A stretch of DNA of 64,000 bases. It comes from Flavobacterium shii. GTDB lineage: Bacteria; Bacteroidota; Bacteroidia; Flavobacteriales; Flavobacteriaceae. Positions 63,466-64,000 of the stretch are shown piece after piece. The notes below the pieces were generated by a model. The model ran no database searches. It was not told where the DNA came from and saw only the letters and a program-made list of their open reading frames with translations. A program made the translations under genes and the position numbers. The stretch spans positions 45,493-109,492 of the forward strand of contig NZ_JAOZEW010000023.1 in NCBI RefSeq assembly GCF_025847235.1, written 5' to 3'. The first letter of the stretch is position 1. Every line of letters begins with the position of its first letter.

Positions 63466-64000
63466 AATAAAAAAAATAGTATCGCATTGTAGTTTATTAG
63501 CCGTTGTTTTTACCCAATTAATTAGTTGTCAAATGAAAAAAGAATTACCACAATTTCATGTAGAGATGTGTCATCCTGAAAACAAATATGGAATCGAACC
63601 TGTTTATGATAAAATAAAAACACTTGAGGGCAGTTCAGCTTCATTCCCTTATGGAGGTTCTTCGGGCGAATGGGGATCTGCTCATAAACGATGGACAGAA
63701 CAGTACGGTACTCCTATAGGGGTAGATGTTACTTATTATGCAGGATATGAAGATACCTTTTATCGTTTGAATGTGGATTTTCCAGTAGATACGATTGTGG
63801 ATTTAACCAAAAGATTTTATTCCAATTACGAAGATTTAGAAAATGACGAAGATTTAAAGGAATATGTATATGAGCGTAAACCCAATCAATCTGTAACGTA
63901 TAGCGAATTTGGTGATATTATTTTTGGTTTTGCACCAAAAGGAATGGTCGTAGTTTGGTTGCGGTATGGGGCTACTCAAAAAGAACTGGGGCGTTATCAG
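63458..64000 (+). CDS. DUF2931 immunity-type lipoprotein, C-terminus beyond the window
   Basis: ATG 63458 overlaps the effector stop by 8 bases. 181 codons are open to the window end. Signal with lipobox LISC, then YGGSSGEWGSAHKRW, GVDVTYYAGYEDTFYRLNVD and PKGMVVVWLRYGATQKELGR. These blocks align with the GASSGTMVV, ITWFSYAENKFYTGDFEL and SQGLVTVWI-G blocks of the DUF2931 pair at 12658–14981. Immunity to the adjoining lipase effector is the expected role. It stays open although its effector is frameshifted. Confidence 0.82.
   Translation, partial: MDKIKKIVSHCSLLAVVFTQLISCQMKKELPQFHVEMCHPENKYGIEPVYDKIKTLEGSSASFPYGGSSGEWGSAHKRWTEQYGTPIGVDVTYYAGYEDTFYRLNVDFPVDTIVDLTKRFYSNYEDLENDEDLKEYVYERKPNQSVTYSEFGDIIFGFAPKGMVVVWLRYGATQKELGRYQ

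Overview
The window looks like chromosome of a Flavobacterium-type bacterium (phylum Bacteroidota). The evidence is very AT-rich DNA, promoters of the TTG/TAnnTTTG type, an ECF sigma–FecR–SusC–SusD locus, LytTR two-component genes, T6SS(iii)-type TssD/VgrG genes and DUF2931 lipoproteins. No rRNA, tRNA, CRISPR array, insertion sequence or phage gene was seen. Most lanes are ordinary accessory or metabolic genes. The islands below are the notable content.

Left end (1–9.8 kb): a cut-off membrane protein diverges from an AraC regulator. Next comes a five-gene secretion and assembly operon (1.9–7.8 kb): two pilin-like secreted subunits, a PapD-like periplasmic chaperone, a two-part tip-adhesin-like protein and a 930-residue outer-membrane usher-like protein. 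A secreted accessory protein follows. This resembles a chaperone–usher pilus rebuilt from Bacteroidota parts. A clear promoter precedes it, and a stem-loop separates the first subunit from the rest.

10–18.8 kb: an MFS/AraC divergent pair, then on the minus strand a T6SS cargo island. It encodes a LysM adaptor, a DUF4280 PAAR-like tip, a Tle1-like (DUF2235) lipase effector and two tandem, mosaically diverged DUF2931 immunity lipoproteins. The matching second island is at the right end (59.5–64 kb, plus strand): TssD/Hcp, VgrG, a second DUF2235 effector broken by a single-base frameshift, and a DUF2931 immunity gene running off the window. The two islands, about 40 kb apart and on opposite strands, share an 85-base promoter block (18906–18990 minus and 59440–59524 plus). 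This implies that they are co-regulated.

19–29.5 kb: a nutrient-uptake locus read on the minus strand (ECF sigma, FecR, SusC, SusD, then a secreted GDPD-like/alkaline phosphatase fusion), probably for phosphodiester or phosphomonoester scavenging. A 52-base element is repeated upstream of the sigma gene and upstream of fecR. A POTRA-less Omp85-type barrel follows on the plus strand.

29.6–40.8 kb: GNAT, MocR-type regulator, NmrA-like, Crp-like and VOC genes. Then a SAM-I riboswitch (39222–39321, minus) leads a transcript with a 32-codon ORF, a TlpA-like thioredoxin, an APC amino-acid permease and a SufS-like class V PLP enzyme. This looks like a sulfur-amino-acid module. A PQQ-type sugar dehydrogenase lipoprotein ends this stretch.

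41–59 kb: a Crp-like regulator and alpha/beta hydrolase; a LytS/LytTR two-component pair; a small outer-membrane barrel; a CPA1 antiporter; a DapB homologue lacking one catalytic His; a TetR gene with three matching palindromic operators and three downstream oxidoreductases; an MlaE/F/D-type lipid transporter; a DUF1810 protein; and a ThDP-decarboxylase/FAD amino-oxidase pair that may turn an amino acid into an aldehyde. Several rho-independent-type hairpins mark transcript ends. Flavobacterium-style intergenic dyad repeats occur at 21042–21109 and 34737–34833.
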